Below, one piece after another: positions 17,285 through 24,300 of a stretch of 43,907 nt of DNA. The notes under the pieces were generated by a model. That model did not search any database and was not told the DNA's origin. It saw nothing but the letters and a program-made list of their open reading frames with translations. This stretch comes from Bacteroidales bacterium. GTDB lineage: Bacteria; Bacteroidota; Bacteroidia; Bacteroidales; UBA932. The position numbers and the translations under genes were made by a program. The stretch covers positions 1 through 43,907 of the forward strand of contig JAFZQO010000042.1 of NCBI GenBank assembly GCA_017620335.1, read 5' to 3'. The stretch's first letter is position 1; each line of letters begins with the position of its first letter.

Positions 17285-17554
17285 TTACCAGCTAGCCTTC
17301 TTGACGCCCGGGATCAGACCGTTGGAGGCCATCTCGCGGAACTGGATACGGCTGAGACCGAAGTCACGCATGTATCCCTTCGGACGACCGGTCAGAGAGC
17401 AGCGGTTGTGCAGGCGGACGGAGGAGGAGTTCTTGGGGAGCTTGTCGAGAGCAGCCCAGTCACCGGCCTCCTTGAGAGCCTTTCTCTTCTCGGCGTACTT
17501 TGCGACCATCTTGGCGCGCTTCACCTCGCGGGCTTTCATTGATTCTTTTGCCAT
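17285..17554 (-). CDS. rpsN: 30S ribosomal protein S14 (zinc-free form)
   Basis: The 89-residue long form starts [20 protein letters not shown] and ends with [20 protein letters not shown] followed by [19 protein letters not shown]. The CxxC pairs of the short zinc-binding form are absent. It sits 8 bp after rplE. Confidence 0.97.
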   Translation of the reverse strand: MAKESMKAREVKRAKMVAKYAEKRKALKEAGDWAALDKLPKNSSSVRLHNRCSLTGRPKGYMRDFGLSRIQFREMASNGLIPGVKKASW

Positions 17555-17562
17555 GGATATTC

Positions 17563-18162
17563 TTATTTATTGTGTTTCTTGAACGGAATACCGAACTCCT
17601 TCAGGAGTGCATAGGCCTCCTCGTCAGTCTTGGCGGTGGTCACGAAGGTGATCTCCAGGCCGTGGATGCGGGGATTCTTGTCGATGTCGATCTCAGGGAA
17701 GATGATCTGCTCCTTGAGTCCGAGGGTGTAGTTGCCCTGGCCGTCGAGCTTCTCGGCGACGCCGTTGAAGTCACGGATGCGGGGAAGGGTGACACGGATG
17801 AGCTTCTCGAGGAACTCGTACATCTTCACGTCACGCAGGGTGACCTTCGCACCGATGGGCATGCCCTTGCGGAGCTTGAAGTTGGAGACGTCCTTCGTAG
17901 AAGTGGTGATGACGGCCTTCTGACCGGTGATGAGGCTGAGCTCCTCAGCCGCCTCCTCGACGATCTTCTTGTCCTGGGTGGCATCGCCGACGCCCTCGTT
18001 GAGGGTGATCTTGACGAGCTTGGGGACCTGCATCACGGTGGTGTAGGAGAACTGCTTCATGAGCTTCTCCACGATTTCCTCCTTGTAAACTTTCTTGAGG
18101 GTAGGTACATATCCCGTGGGCACGACCTGTGCCTCGGCGGGCTTGTTAACTTTCTTTGCCAT
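17563..18162 (-). CDS. rplE: 50S ribosomal protein L5
   Basis: L5 binds 5S rRNA and contacts the P-site tRNA. Typical stretches are [49 protein letters not shown] and [15 protein letters not shown]. The protein is 199 residues, about 15-20 longer than usual, owing to an N-terminal extension ([20 protein letters not shown]) before the family core at [13 protein letters not shown]. The ATG lies 2 bp after the rplX stop, so the long start is the natural one. Confidence 0.96.
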   Translation of the reverse strand: MAKKVNKPAEAQVVPTGYVPTLKKVYKEEIVEKLMKQFSYTTVMQVPKLVKITLNEGVGDATQDKKIVEEAAEELSLITGQKAVITTSTKDVSNFKLRKGMPIGAKVTLRDVKMYEFLEKLIRVTLPRIRDFNGVAEKLDGQGNYTLGLKEQIIFPEIDIDKNPRIHGLEITFVTTAKTDEEAYALLKEFGIPFKKHNK

Positions 18163-18164
18163 AA

Positions 18165-18482
18165 TTACTTGATCTCCTCCCCAGACTTTTTAGCGTAACG
18201 GATTTTCTTGTCACCGACGAACTTGTGGCCAACCCTCGTGGGCTTGCCGGACTGGGGGTCGATGAGCTGAAGGTTGGAAATATGGATACCGGCCTCCTGC
18301 TTGACGATGCCGCCCTGAGGCTGCTTGGCATTCGGCTTGGTGTGCTTGCTGACGAGGTTGATGCCCTCGACAATGGCGCGGTCCTTGGCGGGGATGACGG
18401 TGAGGACCTTTCCGGTCTTGCCCTTGTCATTGCCGGCGTTTACGTAAACGGTGTCGCCTTTCTTGATATTCAACTTCTTCAT
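18165..18482 (-). CDS. rplX: 50S ribosomal protein L24
   Basis: L24 is one of the two assembly initiators of the large subunit. The 105-residue protein has the KOW motif at the N-terminus ([19 protein letters not shown]) and [20 protein letters not shown] further on. It lies 12 bp after rplN and 2 bp before rplE. Confidence 0.96.
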   Translation of the reverse strand: MKKLNIKKGDTVYVNAGNDKGKTGKVLTVIPAKDRAIVEGINLVSKHTKPNAKQPQGGIVKQEAGIHISNLQLIDPQSGKPTRVGHKFVGDKKIRYAKKSGEEIK

Positions 18483-18494
18483 AATCTTTCTATA

Positions 18495-18860
18495 TTAAAG
18501 GACCTCGGGTGCCAGTGAAACGATCTTCATGTATTGGTCGCGAAGCTCCCTGGCGACAGGACCGAAGATACGGGTGCCGCGGAGCTCGCCCGCGTTGTTG
18601 AGGAGGACGCATGCATTGTCGTCAAAGCGGATGTAGGAACCGTCGGGACGGCGGATCTCCTTCTTGGTGCGCACGACGACAGCCTTGGTGACCGTACCCT
18701 TCTTGGCGTCGGAACCGGGGATGGCGCTCTTGACTGCCACGACGATAGTGTCGCCCACAGTGGCATAACGATGGTGGGTACCGCCCAGCACACGGATGCA
18801 AAGGACTTCCTTCGCTCCGCTGTTGTCGGCTACCTGTAAACGTGTTTCCTGCTGTATCAT
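18495..18860 (-). CDS. rplN: 50S ribosomal protein L14
   Basis: L14 sits at the subunit interface. The 121-residue protein begins [19 protein letters not shown], has the family signature around [20 protein letters not shown], and ends with [20 protein letters not shown]. It follows rpsQ by 2 bp. Confidence 0.97.
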   Translation of the reverse strand: MIQQETRLQVADNSGAKEVLCIRVLGGTHHRYATVGDTIVVAVKSAIPGSDAKKGTVTKAVVVRTKKEIRRPDGSYIRFDDNACVLLNNAGELRGTRIFGPVARELRDQYMKIVSLAPEVL

Positions 18861-18862
18861 AA

Positions 18863-19117
18863 TTACTTGGCTTTTTCGATGATTTCAACTAATCTCCAAT
18901 TCTTGGTCTTGCTGAGGGGGCGGGTCTCCATGATGCGGACGGTGTCGCCGATACCGCACTCATTCTTGTCGTCCTGAGCAACGAACTTCGTGGTCCTCTT
19001 GACGAACTTGCCGTAGAGGGGGTGCTTCTCCCTGACCTCGGAGGACACGATGATGGTCTTGTCCATCTTGTCGCTGACCACTATGCCTATTCTTTCCTTG
19101 CGAAGATTTCTTTCCAT
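18863..19117 (-). CDS. rpsQ: 30S ribosomal protein S17
   Basis: An 84-residue OB-fold protein beginning [20 protein letters not shown], with the family motif [15 protein letters not shown]-like stretch [13 protein letters not shown] and [20 protein letters not shown]. It is a primary 16S rRNA binder. It lies between rpmC and rplN. Confidence 0.96.
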   Translation of the reverse strand: MERNLRKERIGIVVSDKMDKTIIVSSEVREKHPLYGKFVKRTTKFVAQDDKNECGIGDTVRIMETRPLSKTKNWRLVEIIEKAK

Positions 19118-19129
19118 GGGATATCTAAA

Positions 19130-19327
19130 TTAAATCAGTGACTTTTCTTTCTCGGCGAGGATGGTGATCATGCGAGCGATATCCTGCCTTACTTTCTTGA
19201 ACCTGGACGTATCCTCTAATGGAGAGATAGCGTGATTGATCTTCATGGTATCAAGATTGGCCTTTTCAATCTCGATGCGGTCGCGCAGATCCGCTACGGA
19301 CATTTCGCGTACTTCTGAAACTTTCAT
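19130..19327 (-). CDS. rpmC: 50S ribosomal protein L29
   Basis: The 65-residue two-helix protein at the tunnel exit begins MKVSEVREMSVADLRDRIEI and contains the conserved R-F-K-K-V-R-x-D-I-A-R stretch. Size and position after rplP are standard. Confidence 0.95.
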   Translation of the reverse strand: MKVSEVREMSVADLRDRIEIEKANLDTMKINHAISPLEDTSRFKKVRQDIARMITILAEKEKSLI

Positions 19328-19345
19328 TTTCTTTCTCCATTAATA

Positions 19346-19765
19346 TTATTCAACATAATCTCTGCGGACGACAAACTTGGTAGCCACGGGGAGCTTGTTT
19401 GCCGCGAGGCGCATGGCCTCCTTAGCGACCGGAAGGGACACACCCTCGGCCTCGAAGATGATTCGGCCGGGAGTGATCGGAGCGACGAATCCGTAAGGAT
19501 CACCCTTACCCTTACCCATACGGGTGGAGAGAGGCTTCTTGGTGACAGGCTTGACAGGGAAAACCCTGATCCAGATCTGTCCTTCGCGGTTCATGTAGCG
19601 CGAGATAGCCTGACGGGCGGCCTCGATCTGCTGGGCGGTAAGCCAGCAGTTTTCAAGCGTCTTAAGACCGAAGGAGCCGAATGCAAGCTGGTTGCCCCTC
19701 TGGGCGTTGCCCTTCATGCGGCCTTTCTGCTCCCTTCTGAATTTTGTTCTCTTAGGTTGTAACAT
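19346..19765 (-). CDS. rplP: 50S ribosomal protein L16
   Basis: L16 helps organise the A site of the peptidyl-transferase centre. The 139-residue protein starts [20 protein letters not shown] and carries [35 protein letters not shown] and [20 protein letters not shown]. It is the first gene of the operon in this window: the normal upstream neighbour rpsC and the rest of the S10 cluster are missing, and a promoter and structured leader lie directly upstream. Confidence 0.97.
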   Translation of the reverse strand: MLQPKRTKFRREQKGRMKGNAQRGNQLAFGSFGLKTLENCWLTAQQIEAARQAISRYMNREGQIWIRVFPVKPVTKKPLSTRMGKGKGDPYGFVAPITPGRIIFEAEGVSLPVAKEAMRLAANKLPVATKFVVRRDYVE

Positions 19766-19798
19766 TGCTGTATAACTTTAAAAATAAATTCAAACTTC

Positions 19799-19849
19799 CC
19801 TAAATGATTGAGAATCAGCTGGTTGGGTATACTTCTCCCCAATTTTAGG
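19799..19849 (-). promoter_or_regulatory. Structured 5' leader of the rplP operon (three-way junction)
   Basis: On the minus strand, CCTAAA (19849-19844) pairs with TTTAGG (19804-19799) to close a junction. It holds two hairpins: TTGGG/CCCAA (19842-19838 with 19827-19823) and TGATT-CTC-AATCA (19817-19805). The predicted transcription start (about 19848) coincides with the first base of the closing stem, so the transcript would begin with this fold. A role as an r-protein binding site is inference. Confidence 0.5.
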
Positions 19850-19853
19850 ACTG

Positions 19854-19861
19854 CAAAGTTA
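19854..19861 (-). promoter_or_regulatory. -7 element of the rplP operon promoter
   Basis: TAACTTTG on the minus strand fits TAnnTTTG, preceded by an AT-rich stretch. It would drive the whole rplP-to-rplQ operon from about 19848, giving an 80-nt leader. Confidence 0.65.
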
Positions 19862-19890
19862 GTAAAAAAATCTGAATTTGAAATATTTTT

Positions 19891-19999
19891 AAGAAAATTT
19901 TTCACTTATTTTCGACAGGCAAAGTCAATACTTAACCTTCGTCTTTTCAGCGATTTAACAAACCTTGTGGAAAACTTTTTCACACGATTTTCGACAGCC
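19891..19999. repeat. AT-rich imperfect direct repeat with DnaA-box-like sites
   Basis: Two copies of a roughly 28-bp unit (TTTTTCAC, 2-3 variable bases, ATTTTCGACAG) lie at about 19893-19919 and 19969-19998. The second copy overlaps TTTTTCACA (19976-19984) and, on the minus strand, TTTTCCACA (19974-19966). Each differs by one base from the DnaA box TTATNCACA. The strongly AT-rich tract 19862-19905 lies next to them. Confidence 0.5.
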
Positions 20000-20056
20000 C
20001 CGGAACACAGAAAAAAGAAATCATTCAGGCAAGGTATTTGAAGCGAAAAATGTCCG

Positions 20057-20064
20057 TATATTTG
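20057..20064 (+). promoter_or_regulatory. -7 element for the DUF4294 gene
   Basis: TATATTTG fits TAnnTTTG and ends only 6 bases before the ATG at 20071, so the transcript should be leaderless or nearly so. A TTTG at 20037-20040 could be the -33 element, though the 16-bp spacing is short. Confidence 0.6.
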
Positions 20065-20070
20065 CAGGCC

Positions 20071-20760
20071 ATGAAAAAAAGCAGCGTCATATTGTTCCTT
20101 GCCGTGGCCGCCGTCCTTGCGGCGGCGGGCCTGCGCAGCCCGTATTCTGCCGCGCAGAACAAGGGCCAGAAGGGCGTGCTCATGGCCTACTACATCGACG
20201 CGCAGGGCGACACCGTCTTTTACGACCAGCTGCCGCCGGTCTGGTGCTTCCCTAAGGGAACCCGCCGCGAGCGCAAGGACTGGCGCAACTATTACAAGCT
20301 CGTATACAATTTCAACAAGGTCTATCCCTACGCCCTCCTGGTAAGCGACGTGCTCAAGGAGGTGGACAGCACCATCGCCGCCCAGCACATGAAACGCGCC
20401 GAGGAGGACCGGTACACCAGCGAATGGCAGAAGCAGGTCCTCAAGGACTTCGAGCCCATCATCCGCAAGATGACCGTCTCGCAGGGCCAGCTGCTGATGC
20501 GCCTGGTTGACAGGGAGACCTCAAGGACTTCATACAAGATCGTTAAAGACTACAGAAGCACCGTCTCGGCCGTGTTCTGGCAGGGCATCGCCCGCCTCTT
20601 CGGCCAGAATCTCAAGAGCGCGTACGACCCGAAGGGCCAGGACGCGCAGACGGAGGAGCTGGTCAAGGCCTGGGAGGCCGGCGAATTCGACCGGCTCTAT
20701 TATTCGGTGTTCATGGAATGGCCCGAACCGGTCAAGATCCCGTCCAGATACCAGAAGTGA
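20071..20760 (+). CDS. DUF4294 family exported protein
   Basis: A 229-residue protein of unknown function from a family found in Bacteroidota. The start at 20071 gives a signal peptide (MKKSSVILFLAVAAVLAAAG) and lies downstream of the promoter; an in-frame ATG at 20050 lies upstream of the -7 element and is rejected. After the signal, the family core includes DGDTVFYDQLPP-like GDTVFYDQLPPVWCF, WRNYYKLVYNFNKVYPYA and LLMRLVDRETSRTSY. No catalytic motif is recognised. Its 3' end overlaps the convergent lpxH-like gene by 61 bp. Confidence 0.85.
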   Translation: MKKSSVILFLAVAAVLAAAGLRSPYSAAQNKGQKGVLMAYYIDAQGDTVFYDQLPPVWCFPKGTRRERKDWRNYYKLVYNFNKVYPYALLVSDVLKEVDSTIAAQHMKRAEEDRYTSEWQKQVLKDFEPIIRKMTVSQGQLLMRLVDRETSRTSYKIVKDYRSTVSAVFWQGIARLFGQNLKSAYDPKGQDAQTEELVKAWEAGEFDRLYYSVFMEWPEPVKIPSRYQK

Positions 20761-21452
20761 CTTCCCTCCATCCAGTCCTTCAGCACGATAAGGCGCGCTC
20801 CAGACGGCAGCGTCAGGTCCGCCTCGCAGTGCAGGTGCCCGAAGATGAAAACGTCCACGTGCTGCCTTGAAGAGAACTCCTCGGCCCATTTGTACAGAGG
20901 CTCGGACGCACCCTTGAATACATAGGCCTCGTTGCGGGCGAGACGGCTGCGGCGCGACCATCCGAGGCCGAGCCTGAAGGCCAGCCATGGATGCAGGGTA
21001 CTGAAAAGCCGCTGTATCACGCGGTTCTTGAAGACGGCGTTCATGAACCGGTATCCGCCCACTCCCGGGCCCAGGCCGTCCCCGTGCCCGACGCAAAGGA
21101 CCTTCCCTCCGACCTCCACCAGCTGCGGCTGTTCCCGTACCACGGTTATGCCCATGGAGGTAAAATAATCATAGCACCATATGTCGTGGTTCCCCGGGAA
21201 GAAATATACCTTGACGCCAGCGTCAATGAGGTCCATCAGCGCGGCGAAGACCCGCACATAGCCCTTCGGGACCACGTCGCGGTACTCGTACCAGAAATCC
21301 CAGATGTCTCCCAGGAGATATAGCGCGAGGGTGGTGTCCCCGGGGATGTCCCGCAGGAAGGACACGAAGCGCTCCTCGCGGGCGGCCGGGTCCTTCACGT
21401 CCAGCCCCAGATGCACGTCGGAGACGAAATATACCCCCCTGCGTCCGGCCAT
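20700..21452 (-). CDS. LpxH-like calcineurin-type metallophosphoesterase
   Basis: A 250-residue binuclear metal phosphoesterase similar to UDP-2,3-diacylglucosamine pyrophosphatase of lipid A synthesis. Metal-site motifs are SDVHLG (Asp12, His14), LLGDIWDF, PGNHDIW, VGHGDG and FGHLHCE. Length and motif order fit the LpxH-like family of Bacteroidota. It is the last gene of an ftsX-DUF3098-uppP-lpxH-like run, all envelope functions, with a 3-bp gap to uppP. The last 20 codons lie inside the 3' end of the convergent DUF4294 gene. Exact substrate is inferred from family only. Confidence 0.85.
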   Translation of the reverse strand: MAGRRGVYFVSDVHLGLDVKDPAAREERFVSFLRDIPGDTTLALYLLGDIWDFWYEYRDVVPKGYVRVFAALMDLIDAGVKVYFFPGNHDIWCYDYFTSMGITVVREQPQLVEVGGKVLCVGHGDGLGPGVGGYRFMNAVFKNRVIQRLFSTLHPWLAFRLGLGWSRRSRLARNEAYVFKGASEPLYKWAEEFSSRQHVDVFIFGHLHCEADLTLPSGARLIVLKDWMEGSHFWYLDGILTGSGHSMNTE

Positions 21453-21455
21453 CCG

Positions 21456-22262
21456 CTACCGCATCGTAAAGATGATGACGGCCAGGCCGACGAGCGCGCA
21501 GTAGAGCGCGAACCAGCGCAGCTTCGCCTTCTTCACCAGCGCGATCATCACCTTGCAGGCGAAGAGTCCGGACACGAAAGCGGCCAGGAAACCCACCAGC
21601 AGAGGGAAGGATCCGACTGACGATGAGGCCACGTCGCCGCCCACAAGGTCGAGGAACGCCTCCCCGAGTATCGGGATGAGGACCATCAGGAACGAGAACT
21701 GCGCGACGTCTTCGCGCTTTACGCCACAGAGGAGGCCGGTGCTGATGGTGGTTCCGGAACGAGAGAGGCCGGGAATCACCGCGAAGGCCTGCCCAAGGCC
21801 GATGACGAACGCCTGCCACCAGCCGATGCCGTTGCGGCGCTTAACCTCGGCGACCCTGCCGCGCCCGCCATAGAGGTCGGAGAAGAGAAGCAGCATGGCC
21901 GTAACGACGAGCGCGAGGCCCACCACCAGAAGTGAGGAGAACATCGACTCGACCTTGTCCTTGAAGAACATGCCTACGATGAAGACGGGGATCATGGAGA
22001 CGCATATCTTCAGGATGTAGTCGGTCTCGTCGTTGTACTTGAACTTGAAAAGTCCGCAGAGCAGCTTCCAGATCTGCCTGCGGAAGACGATGATCGTGGC
22101 AAGGACGGTGGCGACGTGCACGGTAATCTCGAACACAAGGTCCTCCGCCGCCTCCACTCCGAGGATTTCACGGCCTATGGCGAGGTGGCCGCTGCTGCTG
22201 ACGGGCAGGAACTCCGTGAGCCCCTGCACCAGCCCGAGGATGAGAGCCTGCAACCAATCCAT
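21456..22262 (-). CDS. uppP: Undecaprenyl-diphosphatase (UppP/BacA)
   Basis: A 268-residue inner-membrane enzyme that recycles the undecaprenyl carrier lipid by dephosphorylation and gives bacitracin resistance. The family signatures are EFLPVSSSGHLAIG (residues 17-30) and PGLSRSGTTISTGLLCGV. About eight membrane segments are visible and the length is typical. It lies 3 bp after the DUF3098 gene and 3 bp before the lpxH-like gene. Confidence 0.96.
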   Translation of the reverse strand: MDWLQALILGLVQGLTEFLPVSSSGHLAIGREILGVEAAEDLVFEITVHVATVLATIIVFRRQIWKLLCGLFKFKYNDETDYILKICVSMIPVFIVGMFFKDKVESMFSSLLVVGLALVVTAMLLLFSDLYGGRGRVAEVKRRNGIGWWQAFVIGLGQAFAVIPGLSRSGTTISTGLLCGVKREDVAQFSFLMVLIPILGEAFLDLVGGDVASSSVGSFPLLVGFLAAFVSGLFACKVMIALVKKAKLRWFALYCALVGLAVIIFTMR

Positions 22263-22265
22263 GGC

Positions 22266-22502
22266 CTACTCCTTCTTTCTGCGGGCACCCATGATGCCTG
22301 CGATCACGATGACGATGCCGGCGATTATCACCAGCGGGGCGGCCACAAGACGGCGGAAATCGAACATCGCATAATTGAACACCTGCGGATCCTTGACGCC
22401 TCCGCCCATCATGAGTATATATCCCGCTATCATCACCAGCACGCCGATGATGATGGTTTTGAGCCCCTTCGGGGTCACGGCCATCTTGGGATTGTCTTCC
22501 AT
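22266..22502 (-). CDS. DUF3098 small membrane protein
   Basis: A 78-residue protein with two membrane segments (about residues 17-35 and 50-70) and a basic C-terminus (GARRKKE). It belongs to DUF3098, which lies between ftsX and uppP in many Bacteroidota. The ATG at 22502 is one base after the ftsX stop, giving MEDNPKMAVTPKGLK; upstream in-frame codons overlap ftsX and are rejected. Function is unknown; the context suggests an envelope role. Confidence 0.85.
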   Translation of the reverse strand: MEDNPKMAVTPKGLKTIIIGVLVMIAGYILMMGGGVKDPQVFNYAMFDFRRLVAAPLVIIAGIVIVIAGIMGARRKKE

Positions 22503-22503
22503 A

Positions 22504-23382
22504 TCAATAGTATAATTCATCCTTGCCCGAAGCGACAAGCTTGTTTACGACGAAATATGTGCTTATCACGCAGATCAGCACGCCGGCGACCAGGACGATG
22601 CCCATCACCAGAAGCAGGAGCTTCAGCGAGAAAATCTCGAAGAGCTGCGCGAACTCGCTGCGCACGAAGAACAGCAGGCCGATCAGCAGGATTATGGCGA
22701 TGAAGGCCGAGAAAAGCCCCTGGAACACCGCCTGGACCATGAACGGCCCTCGTATGAACGAACGCGTGGCGCCCACGAGCTTCATCGTATGGATGGTGAA
22801 GCGGCGGGCGAAGACGTTCAGGCGAACGGTATTGTTGATCAGCACGAAGGAAATGAACAGCAGCAGCACGATGAGGATGCCGAGGATCGCGGAGATCTTG
22901 CGGAGGTTGGAGTTGAGCGCCTCGATGAGGGACTGCTGGTACTCCACCTCGTCGACGATGGGCGAAGCGAGTATCTCGGACTTTACGAGGTCGAGGCTGT
23001 CTGGCGAGACGTATTCGGCCTTCAGCTGTACGTTGACCGACGCCGGGATGGGGGAGGCCTCGAAGATGTCGAGGAAGCCCTCGCCGAGCATCTGCTCCAT
23101 CTCCCGGGTGCCCTGGGCCTTGGATATGAACTCCGTGGAATGGACGAACCTCATCGAGTCGAGCACCACCTGGTATTCAAGCGTCTGCGCGTCACTGATG
23201 TCCGGCTTCATCAGCACGGATATCTGCATGTGCTCCTTGAAGTAGTCCGAGACGCCCTTCGCATTGACCAGGAGGAGGGCCGCTACCCCCAGCAGCAGCA
23301 GCACCAGGCTGATGCTGATCACCGTGGAGAGATAGGCGCTGCGCAGGCGGCGGCGCATCATTCTGTTCTCTGCTTTGGACAT
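22504..23382 (-). CDS. ftsX: FtsX-like cell-division permease
   Basis: A 292-residue membrane partner of the ATPase FtsE, which links divisome activity to peptidoglycan hydrolysis. TM1 (SAYLSTVISISLVLLLLGVA) is followed by a periplasmic domain (about 50-165) and three more membrane segments in the FtsX domain, with FTIHTMKLVGATRSFIRGPF in the coupling region. The ATG at 23382 is preferred to an in-frame TTG 15 bp upstream. ftsE is not adjacent, as is common in this phylum. The gene heads the envelope operon. Confidence 0.92.
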   Translation of the reverse strand: MSKAENRMMRRRLRSAYLSTVISISLVLLLLGVAALLLVNAKGVSDYFKEHMQISVLMKPDISDAQTLEYQVVLDSMRFVHSTEFISKAQGTREMEQMLGEGFLDIFEASPIPASVNVQLKAEYVSPDSLDLVKSEILASPIVDEVEYQQSLIEALNSNLRKISAILGILIVLLLFISFVLINNTVRLNVFARRFTIHTMKLVGATRSFIRGPFMVQAVFQGLFSAFIAIILLIGLLFFVRSEFAQLFEIFSLKLLLLVMGIVLVAGVLICVISTYFVVNKLVASGKDELYY

Positions 23383-23405
23383 GGGCCGAACTGTCAATCA
23401 AAACT

Positions 23406-23413
23406 CAAAGATA
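23406..23413 (-). promoter_or_regulatory. -7 element of the ftsX operon promoter
   Basis: TATCTTTG on the minus strand fits TAnnTTTG and lies 23 bases before the ftsX start. It is divergent from the promoter at 23444-23451. Confidence 0.65.
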
Positions 23414-23443
23414 GTGAAATATCGAAATATGAAAAAAAAATCT

Positions 23444-23451
23444 TACCTTTG
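23444..23451 (+). promoter_or_regulatory. -7 element for the GT5-like gene
   Basis: TACCTTTG fits TAnnTTTG, 27 bases before the ATG at 23479; it should drive this gene and the DUF4270 gene 3 bp after it. Confidence 0.65.
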
Positions 23452-23478
23452 TAGTTGATATTGTTATAACTGAACAAA

Positions 23479-24297
23479 ATGGAAGTGTCCGTAAAACGAG
23501 TACTGTTCGTCAATTCCGAAATGTCGCCATACCTTCCGGAATCTGAAATAGCATCCATTGGCCGCCACCTTCCACAGGGTATCCAGGAGAAGAAGAAGGA
23601 GATCCGCTCGTTCATGCCGCGCTACGGCTGCATCAACGAGCGCAAGAACCAGCTGCACGAAGTCATCCGTCTCTCCGGGATGAATATCATCATAAGCGAC
23701 GTCGACAGGCCCCTGATCATCAAGGTCGCCTCCATCTCCTCGGCGCGCCTCCAGGTATATTTCATCGACAACGACGATTATTTCCGCCGCAAGCAAACAT
23801 ATGCGGACGACAACGGCAACTTCTTCGCCGACAACGGCGAACGCGCCGTGTTCTTCGCCCGCGGAGTCCTCGAGACCGTCAAGAAGCTCCGCTGGGCCCC
23901 GGACGTGATCCATTGCCAGGGCTGGATCTCCCAGGTCCTCCCCCTGTATCTCAAGAAAGCATACCGCGACGACCCCATCTTTTCAGGCAGCAAGGTCGTC
24001 CTGTCGCTCTTCGGCGACACCCCGAAGGACCTTCTCGGAAAGGATTTCCAGAAGACTGTCTGCTTCGGGGGCATCACCCCCGGGGACGTCCCGCTGCTGG
24101 AGCGCCCCGATGGCATAAATCTTGCGAAAACAGCAGCGCAGTATTCCGACGGCATCATACTCGGCTCGCCCGACGTCGACCCGGACATCGTGTCCTGGTG
24201 CGAGGGTCTCGGCCTGCCGGTCCTCCCCTTCAGCGCCGAGGCCATGGAGAGCGGACGTTACGTCGACGAATACGACAGTTTTTATGACCAGTTGTAA
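23479..24297 (+). CDS. Glycogen/starch synthase N-terminal-like protein
   Basis: A 272-residue protein matching only the N-terminal half of GT5 glycogen synthases (RVLFVNSEMSPYLPESEIAS, DNDDYFRR, RAVFFARGVLETVKKL, PDVIHCQGWISQVLPLYLKK). The KxGGL glucose-nucleotide motif of active enzymes is replaced here by PESEI, and the C-terminal donor-binding domain is missing. It is therefore probably not an active synthase. Such short GT5-like genes occur in Bacteroidota next to DUF4270, as here (3-bp gap). Function is unknown. Confidence 0.85.
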   Translation: MEVSVKRVLFVNSEMSPYLPESEIASIGRHLPQGIQEKKKEIRSFMPRYGCINERKNQLHEVIRLSGMNIIISDVDRPLIIKVASISSARLQVYFIDNDDYFRRKQTYADDNGNFFADNGERAVFFARGVLETVKKLRWAPDVIHCQGWISQVLPLYLKKAYRDDPIFSGSKVVLSLFGDTPKDLLGKDFQKTVCFGGITPGDVPLLERPDGINLAKTAAQYSDGIILGSPDVDPDIVSWCEGLGLPVLPFSAEAMESGRYVDEYDSFYDQL

Positions 24298-24300
24298 AAG

